Positions 43,212-52,408 of a stretch of DNA of 64,000 bases are shown here, piece after piece. The translations under genes and the position numbers were made by a program. Each line of letters opens with the position of its first letter. Position 1 is the stretch's first letter. A model generated the notes under the pieces. It had not been told where the DNA came from. It worked only from the letters and a program-made list of their open reading frames with translations, and did no database searches. Source of the stretch: Jeotgalibaca arthritidis (lineage in GTDB: Bacteria; Bacillota; Bacilli; Lactobacillales; Aerococcaceae). The stretch covers positions 372,001 through 436,000 of the forward strand of contig NZ_CP049740.1 in assembly GCF_011100465.1 (NCBI RefSeq), written 5' to 3'.

Positions 43212-44402
43212 ATGATGAGCTTATTAGATGAACTCACCAAGAAGATTGATACGAAAAAAACTCGTATGATTGACATTCGGAGATACTTACATGAAAATCC
43301 CGAACTTTCCTTTGAAGAGGAAAAAACCGCTAACTATATTCGTGATTTTTACAAGGATGTTGCTGTTGATTCTGTGGAAACAGATGTTGGTGGCGGGCAT
43401 GGTGTCGTTGTAACCATTAAAGGCAGTCACCCAGGACAAACCATCGCATTAAGAGCCGACTTTGATGCTTTGCCAATTGAAGAAGAAACTGGCTTACCCT
43501 ATGCTTCAAAAAATAAAGGCGTCATGCATGCTTGTGGCCATGATGGTCATACCGCTTATATGATGATTTTGGCTGAATCTTTAGCAGAGTTAAAATCACA
43601 GCTAAAAGGAACGATTAAAATTATACACCAACCAGCTGAAGAGGTTCCTCCTGGTGGCGCTCTTGGTATAATCAAAGCTGGCGTCTTGGATGATATCGAT
43701 GCTATTTTTGGTATTCATGTGATGTCTCCAATGGAAACTGGCACGGTTTACTATCGCAGTGGTAATACACAAACTGGACGATCTTACTTTAAGTTAAAAG
43801 TACAAGGTAAAGGTGGACACGGTTCGTCACCTCATATGGCGAATGACGCGATTGTAGCAGCAAGTGCCTTTGTCATGAACTGCCAAACGGTTGTCAGTCG
43901 TCGTATTGATCCCTTTGATACAGCAGTTGTCACTATTGGATCATTTGATGGTAAGGGAACGTTTAATATTATTAAAGATTCGGTCGTATTAGAGGGTGAT
44001 GTCCGTTCTATGTCAGACGAAGCAAGAGAAATGGTTGAATCTCAAATTCGCCAAATGGCAGAAGGACTTGCAACAACTTATGGCGTATCAATTGAACTCG
44101 AGTATGCGAATGACTACCCTGTTCTCTATAACGATCCTGCTATTACAGACCGGGTACAAGCAGCGCTTGAAGGAGCGAGGATTCCAGAAATAAAAGCAGT
44201 TGTTGAAACTGCTCCGCAACCACCTTCTGAAGACTTCGCCTATTATTTGAAAGAGAAACCAGGCTGTTTCTTCTATGTAGGCGCACGTCCTGCTGAGGGT
44301 CCATGGTATCCTCATCACCATCCGAAATTTGATATTAACGAGGATAGTTTAATTATTAGTGCCAAAGCTATGGCAGCAGTCGTAGCAGACTTTTGTGGTT
44401 AA
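43212..44402 (+). CDS. M20D family amidohydrolase / aminoacylase
   Basis: A 396-aa zinc hydrolase of the M20D (HipO/AbgB-like) group. Metal and catalytic residues: RADFDALP, MHACGHDGHTA, HQPAEEVPPGG and, at the C-terminus, PPSEDFAYY and HHPKFD. It removes acyl groups from amino acids (N-acetyl or hippurate-like) or acts on indole-3-acetyl conjugates. An N-acetylornithine deacetylase role is possible and would matter for arginine synthesis, but it is 8 kb from the arg genes. AAAGGAT lies 7-10 nt before the ATG (two adjacent ATGs). Confidence 0.9.
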   Translation: MMSLLDELTKKIDTKKTRMIDIRRYLHENPELSFEEEKTANYIRDFYKDVAVDSVETDVGGGHGVVVTIKGSHPGQTIALRADFDALPIEEETGLPYASKNKGVMHACGHDGHTAYMMILAESLAELKSQLKGTIKIIHQPAEEVPPGGALGIIKAGVLDDIDAIFGIHVMSPMETGTVYYRSGNTQTGRSYFKLKVQGKGGHGSSPHMANDAIVAASAFVMNCQTVVSRRIDPFDTAVVTIGSFDGKGTFNIIKDSVVLEGDVRSMSDEAREMVESQIRQMAEGLATTYGVSIELEYANDYPVLYNDPAITDRVQAALEGARIPEIKAVVETAPQPPSEDFAYYLKEKPGCFFYVGARPAEGPWYPHHHPKFDINEDSLIISAKAMAAVVADFCG

Positions 44403-44434
44403 ACCGATTTATTTTTAGAACAGGAGAAATGATA

Positions 44435-45034
44435 GTGACTTGGGAAATTCTTAGTATTATTGGCACAATTGCCTTTGCTGTCAGTGGAACACTGATTGCG
44501 ATTGAAGAAGATTTTGATATTTTTGGTTTTTATATTTTAGGTTTTACCACTGCTTTCGGTGGCGGTTTAATTCGAAATCTGGTTATCGGTATTCCTGTTC
44601 AGAATATCTGGATGCAGAGCTCTCTCTTTAAAATTGCGTTTTTAGTGATTACCCTAGTCTTTTTTCTGCCTAATATCTGGCGGGGGCATTTAAGAAGTAG
44701 CATTGTTTTCTTTGATGCGGTAGGATTGGCAGCTTTTGCCATTCAAGGTGCTAAGGCTGCTATGTCCTTTGACGCGCCGCTTATTTCCATTACGCTAGCT
44801 GCTATTTTGACAGGAGCTGGTGGCGGAATGTTACGAGACATTTTTGCTGGAAGAAAGCCAATGATTTTCCACTCTGAGATATATGCCATTTGGGCTGGTG
44901 TAGCTGGAATGATTGTCGGATTAAATCTTGTGGAATCATCTGTTTTGACTGTTGTGTTACTAGGCGTTATCGTTTTATTGCGTGTCGCTAGTGTTCATTA
45001 CAATTGGAATTTACCACGTTATTTTTATCGTTAA
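44435..45034 (+). CDS. TRIC-type cation channel family protein (UPF0126)
   Basis: About 199 aa with six or seven hydrophobic segments and two copies of the family glycine motif (FTTAFGGGLIRNLVIG and LTGAGGGMLRDIFAGRKP), which identify UPF0126/YicG-like proteins of the TRIC channel superfamily. The exact physiological role in bacteria is open. GTG 44435 is chosen since AGGAG lies 8 nt upstream; ATG 44429 would be only 2 nt from it. It follows the M20 gene by 32 nt and is likely in the same transcript. Confidence 0.9.
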   Translation: MTWEILSIIGTIAFAVSGTLIAIEEDFDIFGFYILGFTTAFGGGLIRNLVIGIPVQNIWMQSSLFKIAFLVITLVFFLPNIWRGHLRSSIVFFDAVGLAAFAIQGAKAAMSFDAPLISITLAAILTGAGGGMLRDIFAGRKPMIFHSEIYAIWAGVAGMIVGLNLVESSVLTVVLLGVIVLLRVASVHYNWNLPRYFYR

Positions 45035-45060
45035 TATAATTATTTTTTGAAGAATAGACT

Positions 45061-45104
45061 AACCCCCACCTATTAGAATTTGGTCTAATAGGTGGGGGTT
45101 TATT
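45061..45104 (+). terminator. Terminator of the M20/TRIC unit
   Basis: AACCCCCACCTATTAGA / TCTAATAGGTGGGGGTT, 17-bp perfect arms around 6 nt, T-rich after. Confidence 0.92.
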
Positions 45105-45346
45105 TGCTTTTAAAGTCGGTTACAAGTCTCTAGAATAATGTTTTATTTTTGATAGTTCCAGTGTAGTTAGCTTCTGATAGATGTACATGACGCCTCATGC
45201 AGCTGTTCAAGTTGAACAAATAGAAACTTTTTTCGATTCTATTTACTTAATACCGTAGCTAAATTGAATCTGTAGTGATTAGCATCTGTGTTTCCAATCT
45301 TTTAATTCAGATTGAAATTGGTTAGGATGAACCGTTAGTTTCACTG

Positions 45347-45699
45347 TCATGATCCATCTTTTCCTTTTCGAATCACAATGGTGTCATAAGGGTTTAGAGA
45401 TTTATCAGCTGATAAATGCTCGCCACTTAAGGTATCTTTCATACCAACAAACTCACTTGGTAGTGGCTGTTGTTCTGACGTAAAGTTAATAATAAAAGTA
45501 AAACTTTCATCAGCTTGATAACGTCTTGTCACTTCAAGTCTTGTCGTTTCTTCTAACTCGCGCTCAATTCCTACTGATGCTTGATCTAAAATAGTCGCTA
45601 AACTCTCTTTATCAAGTTCTGTTCCGATGTAATAAACATGACCATCTTGATAATGATTGACCGTCACCTCCGCTAAAGTTGTCCGTACAACTTAGCTTA
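45347..45699 (-). pseudogene. C-terminal remnant of GH42 beta-galactosidase
   Basis: The minus-strand frame reads VVRTTLAEVTVNHYQDGHVY, then YIGTELDKESL and ends with SLNPYDTIVIRKG. The (Y)YIGT segment, the FTFIINFTSE stretch and the PYDT ending match the last 110 residues of GH42 beta-galactosidases, whose full length is about 680. The catalytic barrel is missing; the frame is closed upstream by a TAA near 45700. The gap 45105-45346 holds no recognisable gene. Confidence 0.72.
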
Positions 45700-45752
45700 T
45701 TAAAGCAAATTATACAAGTTGCGGAGATGATTTACAAATCTTTTTTAACTAT

Positions 45753-46013
45753 CTATTTTTTGATAATCAAATCAATGGCTTGTTGAATTTTTTCTGCTTG
45801 TAAATTTTGATCCTCATCAGGATTCTGTATACAGTTTTGTAGGTTTTCAGCAACAATAATTCCCATAATCCGATCAACACTTGATCTGACAGCACTTAAT
45901 TGCGTGATAATATCCGTGCATTCTTTCTCATCTTCAATCATCTTTTGAATGCCTCGAATTTGACCTTCTGCTCGTTTTAGCCTATTCAGAACTTTTTTAT
46001 CACATGATGTCAT
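45753..46013 (-). CDS. cstR: CsoR-family persulfide-sensing repressor CstR
   Basis: An 86-aa all-helical repressor. The first sensor Cys is Cys32 in EKECTDIITQL and the second is Cys61 in VAENLQNC; the position that is His in copper-sensing CsoR is Asn57. Two cysteines without this His is the CstR pattern, which reacts with persulfides. This fits the three rhodanese or CoADR genes upstream in the same operon (4-nt overlap at 46010-46013). It likely binds the palindrome at 48307-48330. Confidence 0.88.
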   Translation of the reverse strand: MTSCDKKVLNRLKRAEGQIRGIQKMIEDEKECTDIITQLSAVRSSVDRIMGIIVAENLQNCIQNPDEDQNLQAEKIQQAIDLIIKK

Positions 46014-46312
46014 TCGTTAATAATCTCTCCTTTCCAAGAGGACATACCGCCCATAACGTTGACAACATTATAGCCTTTTTGAGCTAAAAACTCACATGCC
46101 ATGGCAGAGCGTCCTCCTGAATGGCAAATAACATGATAGTCTGTTTGTTTCTCTAGCTTAGAAAAGCTTTCAGGAAGTTCACTGAGTGGAACATTTTTAG
46201 CTGAGGGAATATGCCCCTGTGTAAACTCATCAACTTCCCTAACATCGATAATCGTTGCGCCTTGTCGATAATCTTCTTGGTAAAATTCATCCATTCCTTT
46301 TGATCTATACAT
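46010..46312 (-). CDS. Single-domain rhodanese sulfurtransferase
   Basis: A 100-aa rhodanese. The active-site loop is CHSGGRS (Cys near residue 63) after GATIIDVREVDEFTQGHIPSA. It carries sulfur as a protein persulfide and likely passes it between low-molecular thiols. It overlaps the CoADR gene by 8 nt and the cstR gene by 4 nt. GGAGGAG lies 8 nt before the ATG. Confidence 0.92.
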   Translation of the reverse strand: MYRSKGMDEFYQEDYRQGATIIDVREVDEFTQGHIPSAKNVPLSELPESFSKLEKQTDYHVICHSGGRSAMACEFLAQKGYNVVNVMGGMSSWKGEIINE

Positions 46313-47960
46313 AACGAATCTCCTCCGGTCTTACTGTTTGGTAAATTGAAAAAGCACCATCTAAATTTTTAACCTTGAACTGATGTTGTTTTAACAGACG
46401 CTCTCCTAGATAACTTCTTAATCCACTATGGCAACTAATGATATACGTTTGCTCTCTATCTAATTCATCGATGCGTTGTCGCAACTCATCTAAGGGAATA
46501 TGAATCGCATCTTTAAATTGACCATTTGCTAATTCTGCTTTTGATCGAACATCTAGCAAGATTGCTCCATTAGCTAATTCATCTAATAGTTCATGCCACT
46601 GAATATTATCGCTCAGCTCCTCAGCAATATTCATCGCGACATAGCCAATCATATTCACAGGATCCTTAGCCGAACCAAATGGCGGTGCATATGTCAATTC
46701 TAATTCTGGCAAATCGAAAATCGTTAGCCCGCCTTTAATAGCTGTTGCTAAGACATCAATTCGCTTATCGACACCCTTAGCTCCAACAGCTTGCGCACCA
46801 TATATCTTACCTGTCGTCGGATCAAAAATTAGTTTTAACTGAATATCTGTTGCGCCTGGATAATAAGACGCGTGGTCTTTGTTTGTTGTATGAACTGCTT
46901 TATAATTCAAGTTACTATTTTTTACTAGTCGCTCAGTCAGACCTGTCGAAGCTGCTGTTATACCAAATACACGCACAATAGCTGTGCCAATGCTCCCTTT
47001 ATTTTTTCGATTGAGAGCTGAAAGAACATCAGCAACTTGACGACCTTGGCGGTTAGCAGGAGATGCTAATGAAATCAGGCTATCTTCGCCAGTCAATTGT
47101 TGTTTTACAATAATCGCATCACCCACCGCATAAATATCAGGGTCTGATGTTTGATACTGTTCGTTAACCACAATACCGCCACGTAATCCTAATTCAAGAC
47201 CAGCCTCTTCAGCTAAACGACTGTCTGGTTGAACACCAATGGATAAAATAATCAAATCTGTTTCAATTTTTTGACCATCTTCTAGGTAAACTGATCGACC
47301 TTTATTGCTAAACTTAGTTGCCGATTGACCGGTCACTACTTTAACGTGATTCGCTTCAAGTTCACGACTTACAAAAGCAGCCATTTCTTCATCTAAAGTT
47401 GGCAAAATGTGTGGTGCTTTCTCAACAATCGTGACATCCAAACCGATTGCCTTCAAATTTTCTGCCATCTCCAAACCAATGAAGCCTGCCCCAATCACTA
47501 AAGCCTTCTCTATTTTATGGTCATTTAGATAGTTCATAATACCATCTAGATCAGGTACATTTCTTAAAGTAAAGACATTCTCTGCTTCTTCCATGCCAGC
47601 TATTTGAGGAAGGAATGGTTTCGCTCCGGGAGATAAAATCAATTTATCATAGCTTTCCGTTTTTTCTACACCTTGGTTGTTCACCGTTAGTGTCTTAGTA
47701 TCTGGATTAATAGCAGTAACTTCATGGTTCACCCGAACATCTATGTTGAAGCGATTATGGAGGGATTCCGGTGTTTGCAATAACAAGCTATCTCGATTTT
47801 CAATTTCTCCAGAGACGTAATACGGTAATCCACAGTTCGCAAAGGATACATAAGGACCCTTTTCAAAGACAACAATATTCAGCGATTCATTTAATCGGCG
47901 TAAGCGTGTCGCTGCTGACATCCCTCCGGCTACGCCACCTATAATAACTACTTTTTCCAT
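46305..47960 (-). CDS. CoA-disulfide reductase with C-terminal rhodanese domain (CoADR-RHD)
   Basis: About 551-aa FAD enzyme that reduces CoA disulfide or CoA persulfide with NAD(P)H. The FAD motif VVIIGGVAGGMSAATRLRR opens the protein; the single redox Cys is in FANCGLPYYVSG and is residue 43 when ATG 47960 is used, matching the known CoADR position. The C-terminal 90 residues are a rhodanese domain (ILLDVRSKAEL, then ISCHSGLRS). ATG 47972 is an alternative. Genes for two more rhodaneses flank it, so the operon is for persulfide detoxification. Confidence 0.93.
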   Translation of the reverse strand: MEKVVIIGGVAGGMSAATRLRRLNESLNIVVFEKGPYVSFANCGLPYYVSGEIENRDSLLLQTPESLHNRFNIDVRVNHEVTAINPDTKTLTVNNQGVEKTESYDKLILSPGAKPFLPQIAGMEEAENVFTLRNVPDLDGIMNYLNDHKIEKALVIGAGFIGLEMAENLKAIGLDVTIVEKAPHILPTLDEEMAAFVSRELEANHVKVVTGQSATKFSNKGRSVYLEDGQKIETDLIILSIGVQPDSRLAEEAGLELGLRGGIVVNEQYQTSDPDIYAVGDAIIVKQQLTGEDSLISLASPANRQGRQVADVLSALNRKNKGSIGTAIVRVFGITAASTGLTERLVKNSNLNYKAVHTTNKDHASYYPGATDIQLKLIFDPTTGKIYGAQAVGAKGVDKRIDVLATAIKGGLTIFDLPELELTYAPPFGSAKDPVNMIGYVAMNIAEELSDNIQWHELLDELANGAILLDVRSKAELANGQFKDAIHIPLDELRQRIDELDREQTYIISCHSGLRSYLGERLLKQHQFKVKNLDGAFSIYQTVRPEEIRYV

Positions 47961-47964
47961 TATT

Positions 47965-48282
47965 CTATTCATTCCCCTTTCTTATTTCCCCTTGCCACTG
48001 GTTCATACCATAACGAATATTACGGACATCATAACCTTGACTAGATAATTCTTTAGCCGCCCGTTTACTACGCATGCCACTCTGACAAATCACATAAACG
48101 ATCTCATCTTTGTTTCCTTTAAAGGTATGAAGACTGTCTAAAGGAACATTTCTAGCCTCAGGAATATGCCCCAGCCGGTATTCTGATTTTGTGCGAACGT
48201 CAATCAATTGAATACGCTTCGTCAACTTACTTTCCATTTCATCGCTTGATATCGTTGGTATTCGTTTAAATAAGTGAAACAT
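47965..48282 (-). CDS. Single-domain rhodanese sulfurtransferase, first gene of the cst operon
   Basis: A 105-aa rhodanese with active loop CQSGMRSKRA after LIDVRTKSEYRLGHIPEARN. N-terminal residues MFHLFKRIPTIS are moderately hydrophobic, but no clear signal peptide is seen. AAAGGAG lies 6-8 nt before the ATG at 48282. It is the promoter-proximal gene of the operon, 25 nt below the CstR-type operator. Confidence 0.92.
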   Translation of the reverse strand: MFHLFKRIPTISSDEMESKLTKRIQLIDVRTKSEYRLGHIPEARNVPLDSLHTFKGNKDEIVYVICQSGMRSKRAAKELSSQGYDVRNIRYGMNQWQGEIRKGNE

Positions 48283-48306
48283 TTTTATTCTCCTTTACCC
48301 TCAATT

Positions 48307-48356
48307 TAATATACCCCTATAGGTATATTAAAGCATCTCTATTGCCTTTGTCAATA
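48307..48356 (-). promoter_or_regulatory. cst operon promoter and CstR-type operator
   Basis: TTGACA (about 48353-48348) is followed after 18 nt by TAATAT, which lies inside the palindrome at 48307-48330 with core ATACCTATAGGGGTAT on the minus strand. This C-rich/G-rich dyad is the usual form of CsoR/CstR operators and covers the -10 box. Confidence 0.82.
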
Positions 48357-48391
48357 GCTAGGCTAAGCCTTTCATCAGATGGCATATTTAA

Positions 48392-48835
48392 TTAAATGAT
48401 AAATAACGACAAGTAAATCACAATATCAACTAAAATACAGTTGATTTGTAAAAGCGACCCAGCAAAACTTCCTCCTGTATTAAATAACCACTGATAACTG
48501 GTGGCATTGTACATGATACCGTAACAGCTGTTGTATGGCATTTTTTCATATTGATAAAATTAGGATAACAAAAATCAAACCGTTTGTTGCGCCACCACCA
48601 CCCATATAAACAAAGTTATCAATAAAGTGAACGTAATAACATTTGCTAGTGCTTCTGTTTGGCCTGCTTGAAAATTAGACGGTTAGCATCACTATTCATA
48701 ATCTAGATGTACAAAATACAATTAACAACGTTACCACCATTGATGGCGAAAAAACCTTTACTTCCCGTAAAACCGATAGGATTCCCAGTATCTTGTTCAC
48801 CGCTTACAAGATGAATCAACTTTGTCTAGCTTAAA
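48392..48835 (-). pseudogene. Heavily degraded PTS EIIC remnant
   Basis: Segments in different minus-strand frames resemble cellobiose-type EIIC: NPIGFTGSKGFFAINGGNVV (near 48710-48800), FIDNFVYMGGGGATNGLIFV (near 48560-48625), and NTGGSFAGSLLQINCILVDI (near 48395-48485), in the order expected. Frameshifts, stops and deletions separate them. There is no intact gene between 48300 and 48960. Confidence 0.68.
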
Positions 48836-48969
48836 TTGACAAATCAAAAAACTATAAACTAGATGTTAGCAGAGTCTTATTTATTTTCAGTAAATGACGA
48901 GTTAAGTTTATGTAAAGCGACTTTTTGGTCTTTAAACGTCTAAATTTTATGATAGACAGAGGAAATAAG

Positions 48970-49110
48970 ATGCAGAATCCCGTTAGGATTTTTATCTTAT
49001 TGTGCGGACTTGTATTAGTCTTATCTGCCCTTTTATCCTTATTAGGTGTTCAAGCGGTCAATTTGCACGTATGATTGAAAATGCTGTTACTAAAGCATTC
49101 TCAGAATAAT
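48970..49110 (+). pseudogene. Small membrane protein gene with frameshift
   Basis: From the ATG at 48970, 34 codons encode one transmembrane helix (VRIFILLCGLVLVLSALLSL). One reading frame away the sequence continues as GQFARMIENAVTKAFSE to a stop at 49108-49110, which suggests a single-base indel near 49060 in an original 46-47-aa protein. GAGGAAATAAG lies just before the ATG, and a terminator follows. No family recognised. Confidence 0.45.
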
Positions 49111-49160
49111 AAAAAGAGTAAGCAGACCTGATTTTTAACAGCCATGCTTACTCCTTTTTC
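49111..49160 (+). terminator. Terminator after the small membrane protein gene
   Basis: AAAAAGAGTAAGCA pairs with TGCTTACTCCTTTTT, one mismatch, 20-nt loop, T-rich end. Confidence 0.8.
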
Positions 49161-49218
49161 TTTTCAATTTTAAAATAAAGCATTACAATGATTGTAATAG
49201 AAGAAAGTAGGTGTTCAG

Positions 49219-49821
49219 ATGAATTCCCCTCGACTAGACAGACAAAATACCCATCTTGACTTAAACGATCCTGAGGTTCAAGCTGTTATTGAACGCTATC
49301 AGGATTATGACGAAGTGCCTTATATTTCACCCAAACGCCCCCTTAAAGAATGGCTCGATAAAGTTTCGGATGGCAGAGAAACGCTCGTTCCAAAACGCCA
49401 TATGGTTCGTTATGAAGAGGACATTTTGCCAGGTTATCTCATATTATTATGGCGAATCGGTTTTGGAACATTCAGAAACGACAGTATTTATCCTAAATAC
49501 TTTGAATATAATTATGGCATTAACGGCCAACAAGCTTTAGAGGAATTACTTGAAAAAGGTTATGCGAGAGAATTAAGTGCTAACGAATCGCTCACTTATC
49601 TCAGCGCAGCTCAATTGAAAAGCCGCTTAAAAGCAGAAAAAATCAGTGGTTACTCATCGCTAAATAAAGACCAATTGATGATGCTTATTCGCAGTCATTT
49701 TGATGAGGAAGCCTTACAAGACTTCTTTACGCTAAGAGGCTATGAACTGACAGAAAGTGGACAAGCATTACTTGATCGCTATCCTGAAGTCGTTGACCGC
49801 CACCCGAAGAAAAACTATTAA
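49219..49821 (+). CDS. SAP domain-containing protein
   Basis: A 200-aa soluble protein. Residues about 125-165 (LSAAQLKSRLKAEKISGYSS, then LNKDQLMMLIRSHF) form a SAP-like helix-linker-helix, a putative nucleic-acid-binding fold. The N-terminal half (PYISPKRPLKEWLDKVSDGR) is of unknown type; the C-terminal LTESGQALLDR resembles a short winged segment. Possibly a DNA-associated protein; the exact role is unknown. The ATG has GAAAGTAGG-type sequence 6-8 nt upstream. Followed by a bidirectional terminator. Confidence 0.78.
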   Translation: MNSPRLDRQNTHLDLNDPEVQAVIERYQDYDEVPYISPKRPLKEWLDKVSDGRETLVPKRHMVRYEEDILPGYLILLWRIGFGTFRNDSIYPKYFEYNYGINGQQALEELLEKGYARELSANESLTYLSAAQLKSRLKAEKISGYSSLNKDQLMMLIRSHFDEEALQDFFTLRGYELTESGQALLDRYPEVVDRHPKKNY

Positions 49822-49866
49822 AAAAGAACGGATACCATTAGGGGGGCTAATGGTGTCCGTTCTTTT
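49818..49866. terminator. Bidirectional terminator between SAP and GtrA genes
   Basis: AAAGAACGGATACCATTA pairs with TAATGGTGTCCGTTCTTT (one mismatch) around GGGGGGC, between convergent genes. Confidence 0.92.
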
Positions 49867-50263
49867 GTTTAAATACAAACCATTTACTACTGATGTAGTT
49901 TAAAACGACTACAATGACTTGTGTGATTAGTTTGGCTGGTTCGACAGGGATGTTAATCATATCAATCAGTATAAACATGCTGATCATATCAATGAAAGCC
50001 GTTATCAAACGAAAGCCAACGAATAAATAAAACTCGCGCCACAGCGCCTGTAAATGCTTTGTTCGTGATTTGAATACATAGCGTTTATTCGTGAAAAAGG
50101 CGAATAAAATGGATAGGATAATTGCAATCGCATTTGCCCACAAGTAAGGTAAGGCTGAATACCTTTCTAGTACCAAAAATACGACAATATTCACAACTGT
50201 AGTCAGACCGCCAAAGACTACATATCCCACTAATTCTTCATACCGTTTCATTCGCTCTTTCAC
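49847..50263 (-). CDS. GtrA family membrane protein
   Basis: A 138-aa protein with four transmembrane helices and the GtrA features YVVFGGLTTVVNIVVFLVL and FAFFTNKRYVF; the C-terminus has YISSKWFVFK. GtrA proteins are thought to move polyprenyl-linked sugars for surface glycosylation. No glycosyltransferase gene is adjacent. The GTG at 50263 has GAGGG 8 nt upstream; ATG 50251 is an alternative. Confidence 0.9.
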   Translation of the reverse strand: MKERMKRYEELVGYVVFGGLTTVVNIVVFLVLERYSALPYLWANAIAIILSILFAFFTNKRYVFKSRTKHLQALWREFYLFVGFRLITAFIDMISMFILIDMINIPVEPAKLITQVIVVVLNYISSKWFVFKQKNGHH

Positions 50264-50336
50264 CGCAACCGCCCTCTCTTATGCTCTTGATTATACCTAA
50301 GAAAGGTGTCGCCGTCTAACAGAGGATTGTTAGACG

Positions 50337-51341
50337 TTAATCAATCTGTGGAATAAATAAATGACCATTTGTCGCTGCCATAATGGCTTTAATGGCATGC
50401 ATTCTATTTTCAGCTTGTTGGAATTGGCGCGCTTGGGGGCTACGGAAGACCTGATCAGTTACTTCCATTTCGCTAATTCCAAATTGACTTGCAATCTCTT
50501 TTGCATAGCTTGTCGTGTCATCATGAAAGGCTGGCAGACAATGCAAGAAAATATAATCCTTTTGAATTTGCTTGGTTAAAGCTTGATTAATTTGATAGTC
50601 CAGTAATAGTTTAATCCGTTGTTCAAACTGATCTTCTTCTCCCATAGAGACCCAGACATCTGTATAAAGGGCATCTGCATCCACAACAGCAGACTGAATA
50701 TCGTCTGTTACGGTAAGCTGCGCTCCTGATTCTTGGGCGTAGGTTTGCGCTAAAGTTAAGACACTATCATCTGGAAAAAGACTGTTAGGTGCCGCAATCG
50801 TGACATTGACACCTAAAATAGCTCCAGTTACAAGTAGGCTATTGGCAACGTTATTACGACCATCACCACAATAAACTAATGTTAGTCCTTTTAAATCACC
50901 AAATTCTTCCTTTAATGTCATGTAATCTGCAATCATTTGAGTAGGATGCCAATCATCAGTTAGGCCATTCCAAACAGGAACACCCGCATACTTGGCTAAA
51001 TCTTCTGCTACCGCTTGGCTAAAGCCACGAAATTCAATCCCATCAAACATACTGCCCAATACTTTCGCTGTATCTTCAACTGATTCTTTAGCATTTAAAT
51101 GAATATCATTGGCACCTAAATATTCAGCTGACGCACCTAAATCGCTGGCAGCAACGGTGAAAGCGGCTCTTGTTCGAGTTGAACTCTTTTCAAAGAGTAA
51201 ACAAATATTTTGTCCTTTTAAATACTGGTGAGGAATGCCTCGTTTTTTTAAGTCTTTTAAGTGAATTGCAAAATCAATCAAATAGTTGAGCTGACCTGCT
51301 GTAAAATCAATTTCTTTCAGGAAGCTTTTTCCTTGAAACAT
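50337..51341 (-). CDS. argF: Ornithine carbamoyltransferase
   Basis: Makes citrulline from ornithine and carbamoyl phosphate. A 334-aa enzyme with the carbamoyl-phosphate loop SSTRTR (residues 53-58), [11 protein letters not shown] and the ornithine-site HCLPAFHDD. Anabolic use is supported by its place as last gene of the argB-argD-GNAT-argC-argF operon, 20 nt after argC; arcA or arcC genes are absent. AAAAGGAG lies 6-8 nt before the ATG. Confidence 0.95.
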   Translation of the reverse strand: MFQGKSFLKEIDFTAGQLNYLIDFAIHLKDLKKRGIPHQYLKGQNICLLFEKSSTRTRAAFTVAASDLGASAEYLGANDIHLNAKESVEDTAKVLGSMFDGIEFRGFSQAVAEDLAKYAGVPVWNGLTDDWHPTQMIADYMTLKEEFGDLKGLTLVYCGDGRNNVANSLLVTGAILGVNVTIAAPNSLFPDDSVLTLAQTYAQESGAQLTVTDDIQSAVVDADALYTDVWVSMGEEDQFEQRIKLLLDYQINQALTKQIQKDYIFLHCLPAFHDDTTSYAKEIASQFGISEMEVTDQVFRSPQARQFQQAENRMHAIKAIMAATNGHLFIPQID

Positions 51342-51361
51342 ATCAACACTCCTTTTCTTTT

Positions 51362-52408
51362 TTATGGCCAGATTGGTGCTTGCGTTAAGCCTGTTGTCTC
51401 GTCCAAACCAAAGATAATATTCATATTTTGAACGGCTTGGCCACTAGCACCTTTAATGAGATTATCAATCACAGCTGTGATAATAATGGTGTTAGTCGTT
51501 TCATCAACTGCTAAGCCGATATCACAATAGTTAGAGCCGCTCACAGCTTTAGTTGTTGGTGTTTCGCCTTGGTTTAATACTCTCACAAAGGGCTCACCTT
51601 GGTAAGTTTCTTTGTAAAGCTTATCAATATCATCATAGCTTAAGTGGTGGTCATTATGCACATAAATAGTGGATAAAATCCCTCTCTGCATCGGAACCAA
51701 ATGTGGTACAAACATCAATGATACGTCTTCTTGGCTAATAGCTGTTAGCTGTTCCACAATTTCTGGTGTATGACGGTGAGTCCCAACGGCATAGGGTTGA
51801 ATGGTTTCGGTTGCTTGAACAAATAGATTGCCGTCTTTCAAACCACGCCCTGCTCCTGAGAGCCCAGATTTAGAATCTGAAATAATGGTTTGTTTGGGTT
51901 TGTAGCCCGCCTTTAGTAAGGGATACAAGCCTAGAATAACCGATGTTGGATAGCAACCGGGATTAGCAATTAAGTTTGTTTCTTGAATAGCTTGGCGGTT
52001 TATTTCTGGAAGACCATAAACAGCTTTTTCCAAAAGGTCAGTTACCTCATGTTTCGTTTGATACCATTTCTCATAAACATCAGGATCACTTAAACGGAAA
52101 TCAGCCGACAAATCAATAACCTTGATTCCTTTGTTAACGGCTGTTTTAACAGCTAGTTGGGATGCCGCATGCGGCAATGCGCAAAAGAGGACATCAATTT
52201 GGTCAAACAAATCCGTTTCTTCGATTTCAATTGCAGAGAACCCTTTATCAAAAATCGCTTTTAAATGGGGGTAGCGACTTGAAAAAGCTGCATCGGCATA
52301 ATTATTGGAATGAACGAAGACTAATTCAATGTCTTGACGTTGAACGAGTAAACGGACCAGTTCTGCGCCAGCATAGCCGCTAGCACCGAGAATACCTACT
52401 TTTATCAC
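51362..52408 (-). CDS. argC: N-acetyl-gamma-glutamyl-phosphate reductase
   Basis: Reduces N-acetylglutamyl phosphate to the semialdehyde with NADPH. 348 aa; [17 protein letters not shown] is the nucleotide-binding turn and Cys152 in NPGCYPTS the catalytic thiol; the GAGRGLK segment is the second family signature. The GTG start at 52408 overlaps the stop of the GNAT gene by 4 nt, so the two are translationally coupled. Confidence 0.96.
   Translation of the reverse strand: MIKVGILGASGYAGAELVRLLVQRQDIELVFVHSNNYADAAFSSRYPHLKAIFDKGFSAIEIEETDLFDQIDVLFCALPHAASQLAVKTAVNKGIKVIDLSADFRLSDPDVYEKWYQTKHEVTDLLEKAVYGLPEINRQAIQETNLIANPGCYPTSVILGLYPLLKAGYKPKQTIISDSKSGLSGAGRGLKDGNLFVQATETIQPYAVGTHRHTPEIVEQLTAISQEDVSLMFVPHLVPMQRGILSTIYVHNDHHLSYDDIDKLYKETYQGEPFVRVLNQGETPTTKAVSGSNYCDIGLAVDETTNTIIITAVIDNLIKGASGQAVQNMNIIFGLDETTGLTQAPIWP

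Noticed and set aside
45105-45346. Plus-strand segment MTPHAAVQVEQIETFFDSIY
   Set aside because: Could be the tail of a sugar-related oxidoreductase, but it is too short and stops follow; not supported.
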